From Mermis nigrescens (lineage: Eukaryota; Nematoda; Enoplea; Mermithida; Mermithidae): a stretch of 64,000 nt of DNA. The position numbers were made by a program, and so were the translations under genes. The notes below the pieces were generated by a model that saw only the letters and a program-made list of their open reading frames with translations, was not told where the DNA came from and did no database searches. Every line of letters starts with the position of its first letter. The first letter of the stretch is position 1. Where the stretch lies: assembly GCA_036768485.1 (NCBI GenBank), contig JAVLUZ010000768.1, positions 1,181,770 through 1,245,769 on the forward strand, in the 5' to 3' direction. This document shows, piece after piece, positions 46,977-57,687 of this stretch.

Positions 46977-47086
46977 TACCCAACTTTTTGTTAACAAAAA
47001 ATAGTAGTTATTCCTATCTTTGTCAGTGTTGTAGCGAATGTCATTAGGTACTTAGCAATTTATACTTGCATTGTGTATGTATTATA

Positions 47087-47764
47087 CTAGGAAAAATCTA
47101 CCTAAAGTCGTAAAATCTGCTAAAAATCAGACTTTCTCTAAGCCACGCTAAAAATCGAAGTATATTCTGCGGTCTCTAAAAAAGTGTCTTTTTTTTAATA
47201 ATGTTCGAAGTTAGTTTCAGATAAGAGTGTACGAAATCTATCAAGGTTACTTTTTTAAATTTCTGGCACCTGATTGATAGAAAACTAAGAGGTATTGTAT
47301 TCAAAGTTGTTTTTATTTCGTTATGAGCATTAGAGCAAGCAAAGCAGGGGCCGATGGATTAGTGCACACAATCGTTTCGGGCATGCTAGTGTATCTACAT
47401 TTAGTCTGTTTCAAGTCAACTAACGCGTTTCCTACTGTTTTAAACCAACCATGTCTCCAATTGTCTTCGATGTTTGCTATTGCATTCAATTGGCTTAGAA
47501 GACTGTTAGTTTACTCAAAATCATTTCCCATAGCTACTGCATAGCTAACGTGCTGCTTTTTCAATCATTTTTATGGTTAAATATTTATTTTAATCCGTTG
47601 GCCGCAGAATATACATCGATTTTTAGCGTTGCTAAGAGTCTGATTTTTAGCAGATTTTGCGACTTAATAGATTTTTCCTAGTTCCCTCCTTTTACATCCT
47701 TAATAATCCACAATTTTAAGTATATTCATCTTTTTTGTTCCATCAGAGCATTTTTCTTTGCTAG
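47087..47764 (+). mobile_element. TA-inserting MITE, copy 4, with left-end deletion (678 bp)
   Basis: The internal sequence matches copies 1 and 2 (for example AGTGCACACAATCGTTTCGG and the GCCGATGGATT region), and the right end is complete (TTTGCTAG then TA). The left TIR has lost its outermost part: the sequence goes straight from TACTAG to GAAAAATCTACC. CTAG occurs at both deletion edges in the intact copies, so a microhomology deletion is likely. Confidence 0.85.
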
Positions 47765-47779
47765 TACCCCACTTTTAAT
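47765..47779 (-). repeat. PAL right-arm fragment left of the hAT insertion
   Basis: TACCCCACTTTTAAT corresponds to TACACTACTTTTAAT at 4788-4802. The arm continues after the hAT element at 51940. Confidence 0.75.
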
Positions 47780-48000
47780 CACCGTTTTTTTCCACATTTG
47801 AGGTTTTTGTGAACCAAAATTCCGAGATGTGGCAGAAAATTTGGGCTTGGTTCACATTGTGGAAAATTTTTGTAATGCTTGCATCTTATTGATGCTCACG
47901 CCGCGCCGCACCAATTGCTGCTATTTTATTAGCTTGCTCTAGAAAACTTGTCTCAGATGAAAAATACGCATTTCCAGCACAGATTTTAGGGTAAATAGAC

Positions 48001-49172
48001 GGTTTGGGGAATATTCGCCTCCGACATTTCGCCCCCGACATTACGCCCCCGACATTTCGCCCCCGACGTTTCGCCCCCAGGTACGTTTCGCCCCCGAAAC
48101 TTTCGCCCCCAAACATTTCGCCTCTCGGATGTTTCGCCCCCAAACATTTCGCCCCTCGGATGTTTCGCCCCCAAGTGAGCCGTACAATAAACGGGAGAAT
48201 GAATTATACATGGACAGCGTCAAAATTCGGGAGGACAAAATGTTCGCTTTTCTTCTTTTTTATTTCCAATCTTTTTTGAATTAAATTAAATAGATTTTTA
48301 TTTTTTTCATCTTTAATCTTGATGAGTTTTCAATATTTTCGTTTCTCATTTTTAGATTTCTTTAAACAATTTTTTACAATATTTTAACAGTTTTTTAACC
48401 ATATTTTAACCATATTGCTGCTTCATTTTTATTGTCCACAAAAAACAGAATTGTAAAATAAAAACAATGCTTTTAATTGCGAAGTAAAACGAAAACACTA
48501 AGATGAAGAATGCTGTCGAATAAAAACGTGAACAATCTGAAATTCAAAGCCAAATGGCATGAATGTCATCCGCCGTTCGTTTGGAGAATACATAAATATA
48601 GTTTTCGTAGACTAGCTTCCTCTTTTCTCTTTTCGAAATGACTGAATCCATTAAGCAAATCTTACACAAACTAACTGACTTACTGCCATTCGGTCCTCTT
48701 TATATAATTTTTGAATGACCTACTTAACGTGTGGTCGCAAACGGAAGGTCCTGGAATGAAAATATTACTACAAAGATAATGCAATTATGTAAGGTCAAGC
48801 TAAAATCTCCGCAATTCTTTATCAAATAGACAAAAAAATTACGTCTTTGCTTGCCGACCGGGAGAAATTATAATTAGGTACATAAAAATATGCTTACGAA
48901 GGTCAAGCGAATTCCTGGGAATGTAATGGCAAATAGAAAAAATTAGGGCAAACAAAATTGCAGAGACAAGTTGATTGGTACAGTATAACGAGATATTCAT
49001 TGGGGGCGAAACATCCGAGGGGCGAAATGTTTAGGGGCGAAACATCCGAAGGGCGAAATGTCTGGGGGCGAAAGTTCCGGGGCGAAACATACCTGGGGGC
49101 GAAATGTCGGGGGCTAAATGTTGGGGGCGAAAAGTCGGGGGCGAAATGTCGGGGGCGAATCTTCCGGATGCC
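48001..49172. mobile_element. FB3: foldback element with inverted minisatellite arms, TSD AAATAGAC
   Basis: The exact 8-bp duplication AAATAGAC is at 47993-48000 and 49173-49180. The left arm is a C-rich array (48015-48175) of CGCCCCCGACATTTCG-type units with variants (CCTCGGATGTTTCGCCCC). The right arm is its inverted G-rich counterpart (49000-49160), GGGGGCGAAATGTC and GGGGCGAAACATCCG. The outer ends GGTTTGGGGAATATTCGCC and GGCGAATCTTCCGGATGCC are imperfect inverted repeats. The core (about 830 bp) is AT-rich with no credible gene. Confidence 0.9.
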
Positions 49173-49192
49173 AAATAGACCAACTTGAAAAC

Positions 49193-49216
49193 CACCGATT
49201 TTTTTCCACATTTGGG
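49193..49216 (+). other. Second copy of the hAT left-end sequence
   Basis: CACCGATTTTTTTCCACATT followed by TGGG nearly repeats the hAT end at 47780. It lies 20 bp right of FB3 and has no TSD partner on its left. Confidence 0.7.
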
Positions 49217-49838
49217 TTAAGGGACCAATGCGTTTTCTTGACTATAGGTTACTTGAGTATACCTACGTAAACAACTAACTGAAAGAAAGTGTCTATATCT
49301 CTAATAGACTTTTAATAATTTTTTAATCCCCTTTCTATGAAGCTGATATTTTGCGCGTTTTCTGATTTTCTAGATTTGAAAACGGTGATTTGATTTAGGT
49401 AGGTACCTAATCAAAAGTTTGATTTCTGGAAAAATAAGAAAAAACTTATCAACCCCACAAAATTTGTCTTAACAACGTCTACACATGGCACTTCTTTCTT
49501 ACTCATTCTCATTTGCTGTTTGACCAAATGTGTTTAGGTATGTAAATTTATGGTCTGGCTGGTAACCTTCTGCATATTTAAGGCTGCAATTGTGATAAGC
49601 GATTATCTCTGGTGCCCTCAAAATACCATACTCGACGATTTATTTAAACGACAATTCGCATTCTCCAAATACCTTACTCGATAATTTATTTAAACGTCAA
49701 TGATTCACATGGAGGATAAATGCCCATTTAATTCAACAATGGCAACTCAACATTTAGCGGCTCAAGTTTAATGTAATAAGCGTTATCTCTGCTGCACTCT
49801 AAATACCTGTTCATAAAGTAGATTTCATCCATTCTCTT

Positions 49839-50360
49839 GTGGATTCGCAAATGGCTTACCTTACGGAACAAATGAAGGTCGTACTTCCTGAAAAGCTCAA
49901 ACTACATTCAAAGCACCATTCTTCATACTCAACTTATAAAATGCTGCGAGCCTTGGACATTACTGTGGCAAAGTCAGAAAGTGATTTGTTTTCCTCAGAA
50001 AGTGATTTGTTTTCCTTTGCCTGCACATTGATGAGAGCACTGATCAAAAAACTATAAACTGCTGCTTGTGTATCTCACAATTTCATCGAATGATATGAAA
50101 TTCAATAGTGAACATTTTGGGACCATCATTCACCTAGACACTGGCTTGGACGCACAATCGATCGCAGAAAAAGTCAACAAATGGCTAAAAGCAACTGATA
50201 TTCCAAAAGAGAAAGTTGTCCTGTTTACATCAGATGGTGCTTCGGTAATGTTGGGTCGTCTGGGTGGTGTTGCATATCGGCTTCGGACAGAATATGGCTA
50301 CATCCTGATGCAGGACTATCACTGTATTTGTCATCGAGAAAAATCTGGCGCTTAAGGATG
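49839..50360 (+). pseudogene. hAT transposase fragment, frameshifted
   Basis: The first frame (49839-50057) gives a stretch including YLTEQMKVVLPEKLKLHSKH and YKMLRALDITVAKSESD. A shift near 50010 brings in the canonical hAT motif IDESTDQKTINCC (first catalytic-region aspartate). The next frame (50068-50355) has HLDTGLDAQSIAEKVNKW, KVVLFTSDGASVMLGR and DYHCICHRE, matching the second catalytic aspartate (SDGA) and the HCICHR-like block of hAT transposases of the ZNF862/ZMYM-related type. The C-terminal catalytic and dimerisation parts are not visible downstream, where the DNA is AT-rich. At least two frame changes make it non-functional. Confidence 0.8.
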
Positions 50361-50887
50361 CATTCAAGGTAAAAATTGTAGAAGAGAAGATGATTTAGGA
50401 AATTTTTTATGAACATTAGGTTTTTCCTCCTGAAATTTGCTTCCATCATGAGATTTGCTTGCTTAATCTTATGAAACTTAAAAAGATTTGTTTAGTTACG
50501 TATGATTTTCTCATTTCAAACATTTTGACAATAATTTTTATGCAATAATGAATAATAAAATGATAAGAAACAAATTAATCAAACATATGATCGGAAGTGA
50601 TAATTGGATTTTTATTTTGAAAAGTATCAATTAATTAAGTAATGTACATAAACAAAACACATTAACTAAGAATTTTTAATTTAATTTCCAATCCCTAAAT
50701 ACAGTATATATGCATGAGTTTTCAATTACCCTGCTGTTTTATGCCTATCTGTGTTCTTCCTTACATATTTACGTACTATAGAATGTATTTTAAGTTCACT
50801 TTGCAATTGCAAAATGCATAGTATTAAAACGAACTATATATCTGCTTATTTTAAGCCATAATAACAGAATCGCTGTTTTATTAGAAC
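50361..50887. other. No gene seen inside the hAT element
   Basis: AT-rich; no catalytic hAT motifs found on either strand. Confidence 0.5.
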
Positions 50888-51190
50888 CATACATGGGCAC
50901 GCTCAAGTTTTTCAGGGTCAAATGACTTCCCTAAAACCTGTTGGTCAAAACCATAGATGCTGAGCATGAGTGATCTAGAGGGTGGATGGAAAATTGAGCT
51001 TTTTTATTCAACCTCAAAAACTGGTTTAAATGCTAAAATAGAGCTAAAACTACATTATTCGCAGTCTCAGGTCAATTTCAAGCACTTATGAAGGAAATTT
51101 TTTAATTTTCATCTGTTTTCAGCCTTGATTTTGTTTTACTTTCTCCAAGAAATTTTCAAAATTCTTGTAGGATTGGTCCGGTTTCCCCTG
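50888..51190 (+). repeat. R2 dispersed repeat inside the hAT element
   Basis: ACCATAGATGCTGAGC, AAAATTGAGCTTTTTT, CCTCAAAAACTGG, TGCTAAAATAGAGC, CAAGCACTTATGAAGG, TTTTCATCTGTTTTCAGCC. Confidence 0.75.
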
Positions 51191-51550
51191 CAGGGATGCT
51201 AGGTCGTTAGTCGAAAGCCAATAGGTATGCAGAACGTTCATTATGTACATATTGTTGTGAACGTGTGCATTATTTAATATTAGTCTTGGCTTTTGTGTCT
51301 TATTCAGTAACATGGTGTTTGATATACTTACACCTTTATGCATGAGCTGACAACATACAGTTTCTCTTCAACTGATTCACCTGTATCTTATTCTTATGAT
51401 TTGGGTTTCTTCTGCTGGTATTGTTTTGTTTTTTACCTTCTGCTTTGAATTTTACTAACAATCTGCATGCATTATTTTTTCTCTTTCCATTGTGTTCACC
51501 TTGTTTTTCGTCTCATAATGAGGGCATCTTATTATCTGTTGCTGTTACAG

Positions 51551-51615
51551 ATCTTCCACGGCTGGACGAAACCAACGAAAATTATGATGCTTTTCTAGCC
51601 ATGGATGAATTTTAG
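51551..51615 (+). pseudogene. Candidate terminal exon of the hAT transposase gene
   Basis: A pyrimidine-rich stretch ending TGTTACAG is a good splice acceptor. The following bases encode LPRLDETNENYDAFLAMDEF and a stop. The position near the right end of the hAT element and the following AATAAA support a 3' terminal exon. No direct sequence homology to hAT C-termini is evident, so a relation to the transposase is inferred only from position. Confidence 0.4.
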
Positions 51616-51679
51616 CCCTTCGTAATTTTATCAGTCATTGGTTTTTGAATTTTATTCGTTGATAATTTTTGCTTATTTG

Positions 51680-51685
51680 AATAAA
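51680..51685 (+). terminator. Polyadenylation signal AATAAA
   Basis: AATAAAATC lies about 65 bases after the stop of the candidate terminal exon, followed by a T-rich region. Confidence 0.45.
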
Positions 51686-51939
51686 ATCTTTGCTCTTTTT
51701 GATTTATTCTTTGTTGTGCTTAGCTACATTTACTCATTTTCTGTCGTTGATCGAAATATATCAAAGATTTGTCTTAGGTGCCACAATTATATGTAAGATG
51801 GAAAAAATGGCTTTTTTATCATGAGCGACCCGTTTTTGAACGTTTTTAGACCCCAAAAAATGTGAACCAAAATTTGAAATGTGGAAAAAAGTTTAGGTAT
51901 GGTTCACATTGTGAACCAAATCGCTAGGAAAAAACGGTG

Positions 51940-52474
51940 CTTTTAATTAGTATGATTTGAGTACATCGGTCAGTAAACACATACAGTAACATGCCACAAT
52001 AATGACAGCAGTCCAAGAACACGGAAAACAATACTGTTCTTAACATCAGCATTATCCTTTTCAAACAAGACAACCTTACATTATTTTAACAGATCAAAAA
52101 TTTTCAACAGATTAACCTCACTGCAAATATCAATTGTAAGGAACACTAACGCTCAGATTTGGAAGTAAAATAAATTTGTAGTATAAACTACATTTTAACA
52201 ACAAATGATTAGTGCAAACTTCACACAACTACTAGATGTAGAGAAAACTAACAGTCAGATTCTCAATTCTGATTTTACGTGGAACATTTTTTGAAAAAGA
52301 TTAAGCTTCTGCAAGGCTCTAGAACAAGAGTTAATATGCAGTGTAAACTTTACACAACTACAGAGTTTAAAGAAAATTTCAGTCGGATTCGTAAATCTGA
52401 TATTACGATCAACATTTATGAAAAAATTAAGTCTCCACAATGGCCCAAGGACAAATAAATAACGAGATGTGTAA
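51940..52474 (-). repeat. PAL copy 2, right-arm fragment
   Basis: Corresponds to pieces of 4795-4935, 5521-5625 and 6270-6370 in order, with internal deletions. It starts CTTTTAATTAG, the hAT TSD being part of it, and ends near GACAAATAAATAACGAGATG. No coding content. Confidence 0.8.
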
Positions 52475-53690
52475 ACGTAGACTCAAGCTACGTTCGCCTT
52501 CGCTTACTTCACCCGAATCTCAAGCTTATGCGCTCACACGGGGTTTCTCGCCCTTTTTAGGAGGTCGATCGCCAGCCGGCGATTCGGGGGTAAGCGGCCC
52601 GGCCTATTCAAGGTGGCCCGGCCCTCTACGCACGCACCTAGTGAAACTTACTGCCTTAACCCCTTTGAGATTAAGTACCTAATTAAAGTAAGTTCCCCGA
52701 AAACCCTAATTGAGGGCTCAAAAAGATTATTATTTAACTTGTTTTGGACCGAATTCCGGTTGCTTGAAAATATTAAGGGTTCCTCAAGTATAGTGTAACA
52801 CAAGGACAGAATTCAACAGCACGGAAATTCAACCGAGCCCAATTTTACAATATTTTTTGGACAGAAAAATTATGAAGCAATTAAATAGCGACAGCATGGA
52901 GGATACATGCTGCCGACCGTCGTGTTACGCTAATCGGGTAAAATCAAACAATGTAATTAAACAACGAGGCACAAAGCCCTGCCAAAGGCATACAACTGAT
53001 GCCAATTCGCACAAACACGAATGATTAAAAACAAAGCATACGGCAAAAGAAGCGTGCACACTACTGCAGGAAAGCTAAGAGACGAGTTCTGCAGCCAAGC
53101 AGGCAGAAAGGCACGTACGGAGTCTGCTCACGTACGGCAACGAAAAAAGATACGCTCAGCGCGGGAAGCTGGCGGGGAGGCTCTCAGGCTCAAAAACTAA
53201 TTGTAAAATGTAAAATCTTAAAGTGCCGTCAAAACTGCGCTCGCACGCAGTTTTAACTGACGCGGAAAAAGAGGCATAACAACACGAACCAAGAGATATG
53301 AAAAGGATCTATGAATACGACAATAGGCCTATGGGCAACAAGCTTACGGTAAAGGTATGTACAAACGAGACAGGCACAAATATGAGACACACACATATGA
53401 TCTTTTAACACACGTAAGATATGATAACACACATACCAATTCGTACTCAAGTCGCATTAAGCCCGAGTACCCATTTTCCTATCCCGGATTTTGATTGAAA
53501 ATGTGTATGGAGAATGGAATGAAAAATATGATAATTTTTAGGGGAAGGTGGTCCCGGGCGACTCACTTAAGCGTTGCGCTCAACGGTCGTGTACGTGCGT
53601 ATGGAAATTGAGCACAAGGAATGTACATCTGGGGCAATCAATCGCTTTTTTCATCTGTTTCAAAAAAACCCAAACTGATTTTTCTCCCAA
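52475..53690. mobile_element. Insertion of unknown type in PAL copy 2, partly GC-rich
   Basis: About 1.2 kb not found elsewhere in the window and not present in PAL copy 1. The first 170 bp are strongly GC-rich (CGATCGCCAGCCGGCG, GGCCCGGCC). Then come AT-richer DNA, CGAACTGCG-like inverted strings near 53225-53250 (AAAACTGCGCTCGCACGCAG) and a stretch with ACACACATACC. It could be part of an LTR retroelement, but I see no LTR pair, TSD or protein. Short frames at 52440-52682 and 53548-53910 are not convincing. Confidence 0.35.
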
Positions 53691-54350
53691 AAATTTTTTC
53701 AGTGTAAAGTTTACAAACATGAGTTTGGCACATGCAAACGTACTTACAATCAAAGGGCTACGAACTGGCTCAAACCGAATTTATTTACACTCAATGGGGA
53801 TCAGATTTTTAAAGTTTACAATGTGGTGGACAGTGAAAAATACGTGTTTGTACATATGTTTTGTTCGCCACTTTCTCTGTTCAGAAGTCGGGAGAGGTCG
53901 AATAGGGTAAAAATAAAGTACTTTTCAAGGGGTGGCGAATAAAAATATGGATAAACACGTATTTTTCATGTCCACCACATTGTACACTTTGAAAATCTGA
54001 CCGAACGCCTGCCATGAGTGTAAATAAATCGGTTTGAACTCGGTTTTGATCCTGATTCGTAGTACGCTTGCATGTCGAAACTTATGTTCCGCAAATAATA
54101 TTTGATGTAATTACAATACGAATAAAACCTGTTTTTTCGCCCATTTTACACCTCAGATTTCGAGCTTTACACCTATAAACAACTCAAATATTACGTTTTT
54201 TGAACGCGGTTTGCTTTGACGTGTAGCCTTAAAAGTTACTTTATTTTTATTTATTCAAATTGTCTCAACTCCAACCGAAAAAGTTAGGCTTGAAATCTTT
54301 GACAGAATCTGTTTTTAATCATCTACTGAGTGTAAAGTTCAAACCCTGAT
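53690..54350. repeat. PAL copy 2, outer arm with local inverted duplication
   Basis: 53690-53930 matches 300-490 in left-arm orientation (GTTCGCCACTTTCTC, AGAAGTCGGG). 53935-54340 matches 6950-7360 in right-arm orientation, so both arm orientations are side by side around about 53935. Confidence 0.75.
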
Positions 54351-54377
54351 TATTGTGTATTGATTGTAGAAAAGTTT

Positions 54378-55330
54378 GAAGGTCAGATTCATTATTCTGA
54401 CCTCACAGAGAACATTTTTAAAAAAAATTCATCATCCGCGACGTACTGAGTGAAAAAATTTTTTCAGTGTAAAGTTCACACCTGCACTAATAACGTAATA
54501 TTGATTGTAAAGAAACAAAATAAGTTTCGACGTGTAGCGCTTAAGACGAGCGCAGATTTTAAAGGTGAGTTACCACGTTCTTTCTACTAGAGTGGAGAAT
54601 ATGGCTGGGAAAAAATATTTTTTTGTCTCGGACTCTTTACAATAAACCGCCTCTAGAGATTCGAAAATATTATTTTTTAAGAAAAAATAAAAAGTTTCCC
54701 TAGATTTTTAACCGTCTACCTTTTGAGACCAATCGATTGCATAGAATGTAAAACTGAGTTAGATATGCTCGGCCACACGAAAAACTGCTTAAAAAAACCG
54801 TCTAGTTTACACTCCTGTGCAACAACCAATGAGTGTAAAGAAATTTTGAGACCAGATTCGTAACCTATTTTTAAAAAAATCTTTCAATCCACGACGCTAT
54901 GGGCGGAAAAATTTTTTTCAGTGTAAAGTTTACACTTGCACTAATAAAGCAATATTGATTGTAAAGAACCAAAATAAAATTTTGACGTCTAGCGCTTAAG
55001 GCAAGACACATTTTAAAGGTGAGTTACCGTTCTGTCTACTAAGTGGAGAATGTGGCAGGAAAAAATATTTTTTTGTCCCAGCCTACTTTTAGAATAAACC
55101 GCCTCTAAAATTTGAAAATTTTACTTTTTAAGAAAAATTAAAAAAAGTCTTCCCTAGATTTTTCAACCGTCTGCCTTTGAAACCAATCAGACTGCATAGA
55201 ATGTAAAACTGAGCTAGATATGCTCTTGCACACGAAAACTGTAAAAAACCGTCTAGTTTACACTCCTGTGCAACAATCAATGAGTGTAAAGAAATTTTAA
55301 GACCAGATTCGTAACCTACTAATTAGGGAA
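54378..55330 (+). repeat. Tandem duplication, 454-bp period, 2 units
   Basis: CAGTGTAAAGTT lies at 54465 and 54919, with long collinear similarity: GCACTAATAA, ATTGATTGTAAAGAA, ACCGCCTCTA, GTTTACACTCCTGTGCAACA. PAL copy 1 shows no such unit in this window. Confidence 0.85.
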
Positions 55331-55562
55331 GACATTTTTTAAAAAATTAGCCCTCCGCAAATTATTTGAATTTTTGGTGTTAACTTTACGCACTCACGAC
55401 GCGCTTGATATTGAGTGTAAACAAGAAAAAATGGGGGCACTAAGTTTTTTATTATCTACCTTTTAAAAAAACCGCACCTATCGAGATGTGTGCCGTTATA
55501 GCTGTGAGGGGGGGACATATGTTGTGGAACCTAAGTATACATGATCAGCGCTAACGCGCTAC

Positions 55563-55566
<4 letters not shown>
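55331..55566 (+). repeat. PAL copy 2, distal end
   Basis: Last 120 bp (55447-55566) correspond to 7780-7914, ending GCGCTAACGCGCTACCTATA. Confidence 0.75.

Positions 55567-55627
<61 letters not shown>
55567..55627. repeat. (AT)n microsatellite
   Basis: About 60 bp of pure AT repeats at the PAL end, as at the other edge of this block (45606-45679). Confidence 0.97.
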
Positions 55628-55630
<3 letters not shown>

Positions 55631-56111
55631 TTAATATTCTATTTTAAATATAAAATCATTATAAAAAATACAAAAAAGTTCAAATTTAATATTTATCATG
55701 CTATTTGACGATTTTACTTATTTATGAGAATTTGTAGAGAAAAATCTTTCATTTTTAATGAGTTTTAACCTTTTAATTAAAATATGCTTTGCTCATGCGT
55801 TATAATTGTAAGATTATAATTATAACAACAATGACATATTTGTCGATTTTTTGCTCAGTCTCGTGATAAAAGACGACGGCTTTGTTAGTCAAAATGATCC
55901 GATAAACTGCCGAAAACTTTGAAATAGCATGGAACCGGCGCTATTCCATATTTTCTGATAATTTTCAAGCTCTTTCAGACAGAAGTTTTTGTCAGTCTTT
56001 TTCATTCCATTTATTTTTTGCAGTATGTCGCTATAGTACATATTCTTTTTTTCTCAGTTGTTGATGTCTCTTTTGGCAGATCAACAAACGGCTTCAAACG
56101 ACTCGGCCATG
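55628..56111. other. No gene seen; AT-rich DNA
   Basis: About 480 bp with TATAATTGTAAGATTATAATTATA inverted strings (near 55800) but no coding or repeat identity. Confidence 0.45.
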
Positions 56112-56164
56112 CCGTTAAAAAATTTTTTCACCCCTACCTAGAATTTCGGTGCAGCCCACCTATG
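56112..56164 (+). repeat. R1 dispersed repeat, 3' fragment
   Basis: AAAAAATTTTTTCACCCC and GAATTTCGGTGCAGCCCACC, then TATG. Confidence 0.65.
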
Positions 56165-56802
56165 AGCAGCATATGCCTGCAGACTTCATCGTTCTACTCG
56201 CGGCGTCGGTAATAATCCAGTCAATGTACGTGGGGGTTCAATAAAAACGAAGCTAGACCAGTATTAGCGTCGCTCATTTTCAGCTATCCTGCCTTTGACA
56301 ACAAAAAAGCTTTTAAATGATGACTGTTTCAGTCACCGGGCAAAAAACCGGTATTTTCGTCGAATTGACCATATGCAAATTATAAAACGGAGTGCTACGG
56401 ATTTTTTTACCGAATTTACAAGAATATTTCTTGTTTTTTAGTGACACTTACCCTAAAACTGAAAAAGCATGTTGAAAATCACGTAATTTACGCTGTAACA
56501 TTGCAAAATTTTTCGGCCATATTTTCCTGAAAAGAGCTTGTAAGCAAAATGAGGCTAAAGTCCACGAGTTTTTGTACAGGATCTGAAAACACGTCAAAAT
56601 TCTGTATTTATTCGACACATTGGCAAAGCGGTCAAATCCCAGGCGTCAATTTTATTCGCAAAAAAACGCTGTCTAATTGTATCGAAAAGTCATTTAACGA
56701 AAATATGTAAAAATGCGCCGAAAATCGACAAATTTGTTAGTTTTCCGATTGGAAATCGACAGATATGCCGCTGCCGCATGGCGTTGAAAATCTTAATACT
56801 GC

Positions 56803-56899
56803 ACGTTGAAAAATTGTGTTTTTCGACCATTCCACCATTTTTTTGACCTTTGTAGAATCTAGCAAACCCCACCCGAATTTCGGTGCTGCCACATATGGT
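56803..56899 (+). repeat. R1 dispersed repeat, 3' fragment
   Basis: Equivalent of 26778-26869: GCACGTTGAAAAATTGTG to GGTGCTGCCACATATGG. Confidence 0.75.
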
Positions 56900-57139
56900 C
56901 CTAGCTAAATATCTATTGTGGTGGTTTTTCGAATGTTTCAAGAATTTTCAATGTTTTCCTTCGGGGCCACTCATACGAGGGTTGATCAATGAAGGCGTGG
57001 CTTTTTTGGCAGTAATTGAGCAGCAGCAAGGTTTTTCCTTACATTTGTATTCAAAGTCTCACCTAATATACATATTCCAAATTTCATAAAATTTCATAGA
57101 ATCACAATCAAGTGAAGTTCATGGAACTGAGTGCCCTTC

Positions 57140-57396
57140 ACACATGGGCGTGGGGGTTGTGGTATGCACCCCCCAGAAATTCAATGCTCCTCAGAAATCA
57201 AAATATCACAACCCAGAATTCAAATTTTTAAATTTTTTCCTTGCCTTCTTAGCGATTTTTTGATGCCATTGGATAGTGCTTGATGAGAAACGTCGAAAAA
57301 TGGTGTTTTTTAGCCATACGACCACTTTTAAGACCATTTTTTGACCTTTAAAGAATTTTTTCACCCCCCCAGAATTTCGGTGCTGCCCACCTATGG
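57140..57396 (+). repeat. R1 dispersed repeat, full length
   Basis: CACATGGGCGTGGGGG to GGTGCTGCCCACCTATGG. It keeps the GATGCCATTGGATAGTGC part that is deleted in the copy at 27110-27351. Confidence 0.88.
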
Positions 57397-57423
57397 TGCC
57401 CTTGCTATCAACAGTGTTAAAAA

Positions 57424-57687
57424 TTGATTGCAATTTTCAGGGCTGGCCTGACGTCCTTTGAAGGTGGACGGTCCACTGGACATCCCGAGCTTGAGATCAC
57501 CAGAAGAAATTCAATCTGTTCGTGGTTTAATGGGAGAGACAAGGGAATTAAGGTGCATCCGGTATCCTCTGTATTAAGCTTGAATCAAAGCACAGCAAAG
57601 TCAATTTTAACAGAAGATTTGGAACTGTCAAAGGTCCGCGCCCACCGGGAGCCCCATTTGTTGACAGCTGAGCAAAAGCATGATTGA
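57424..57687 (+). pseudogene. Mariner-like transposase fragment, second copy
   Basis: Same fragment as 27383-27643 with a few substitutions (for example KVHPVSSVLSLNQSTAK, then SILTEDLELSKVRAHREPH). It shows the second helix-turn-helix-like pattern of mariner/SETMAR-type transposases, ends at the same stop, and is followed by the same AT-rich tail. No catalytic domain. One frame at its start has an extra base change near 57440. Confidence 0.6.

Larger units (their letters stand above)
47780..51939 (+). mobile_element. hAT element, 4160 bp, TSD CTTTTAAT
   Basis: The ends CACCGTTTTTTTCC and GGAAAAAACGGTG are inverted repeats, and CTTTTAAT is duplicated exactly at 47772-47779 and 51940-51947. 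Subterminal GTGAACCAAAAT and GGTTCACATTGTG motifs occur at both ends. Inside are FB3 (48001-49172), a second copy of the left-end sequence (49193), decayed hAT transposase exons (49839-50360), an R2 copy (50888-51190) and a terminal-exon candidate with a poly-A signal. The element was inserted in a PAL arm next to MITE copy 4. It is inactive as it stands because the transposase frames are broken. Confidence 0.92.

Noticed and set aside
47886..48279. Frames with repeated RHFAP or GAKCRG motifs
   Set aside because: Translations of the FB3 minisatellite arms on both strands.
48015..49160. CRISPR-like array of short repeats
   Set aside because: Units are contiguous, degenerate and inverted between two arms, without unique spacers; the context is eukaryotic.
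48001..49172. Telomeric repeat insertion
   Set aside because: Units are not TTAGG or a known telomeric motif, occur as inverted pairs, and are bounded by an 8-bp TSD, so a transposable element fits better.
52480..52640. rRNA-like GC-rich patch
   Set aside because: No recognisable rRNA core sequences; too short and surrounded by repeat DNA.
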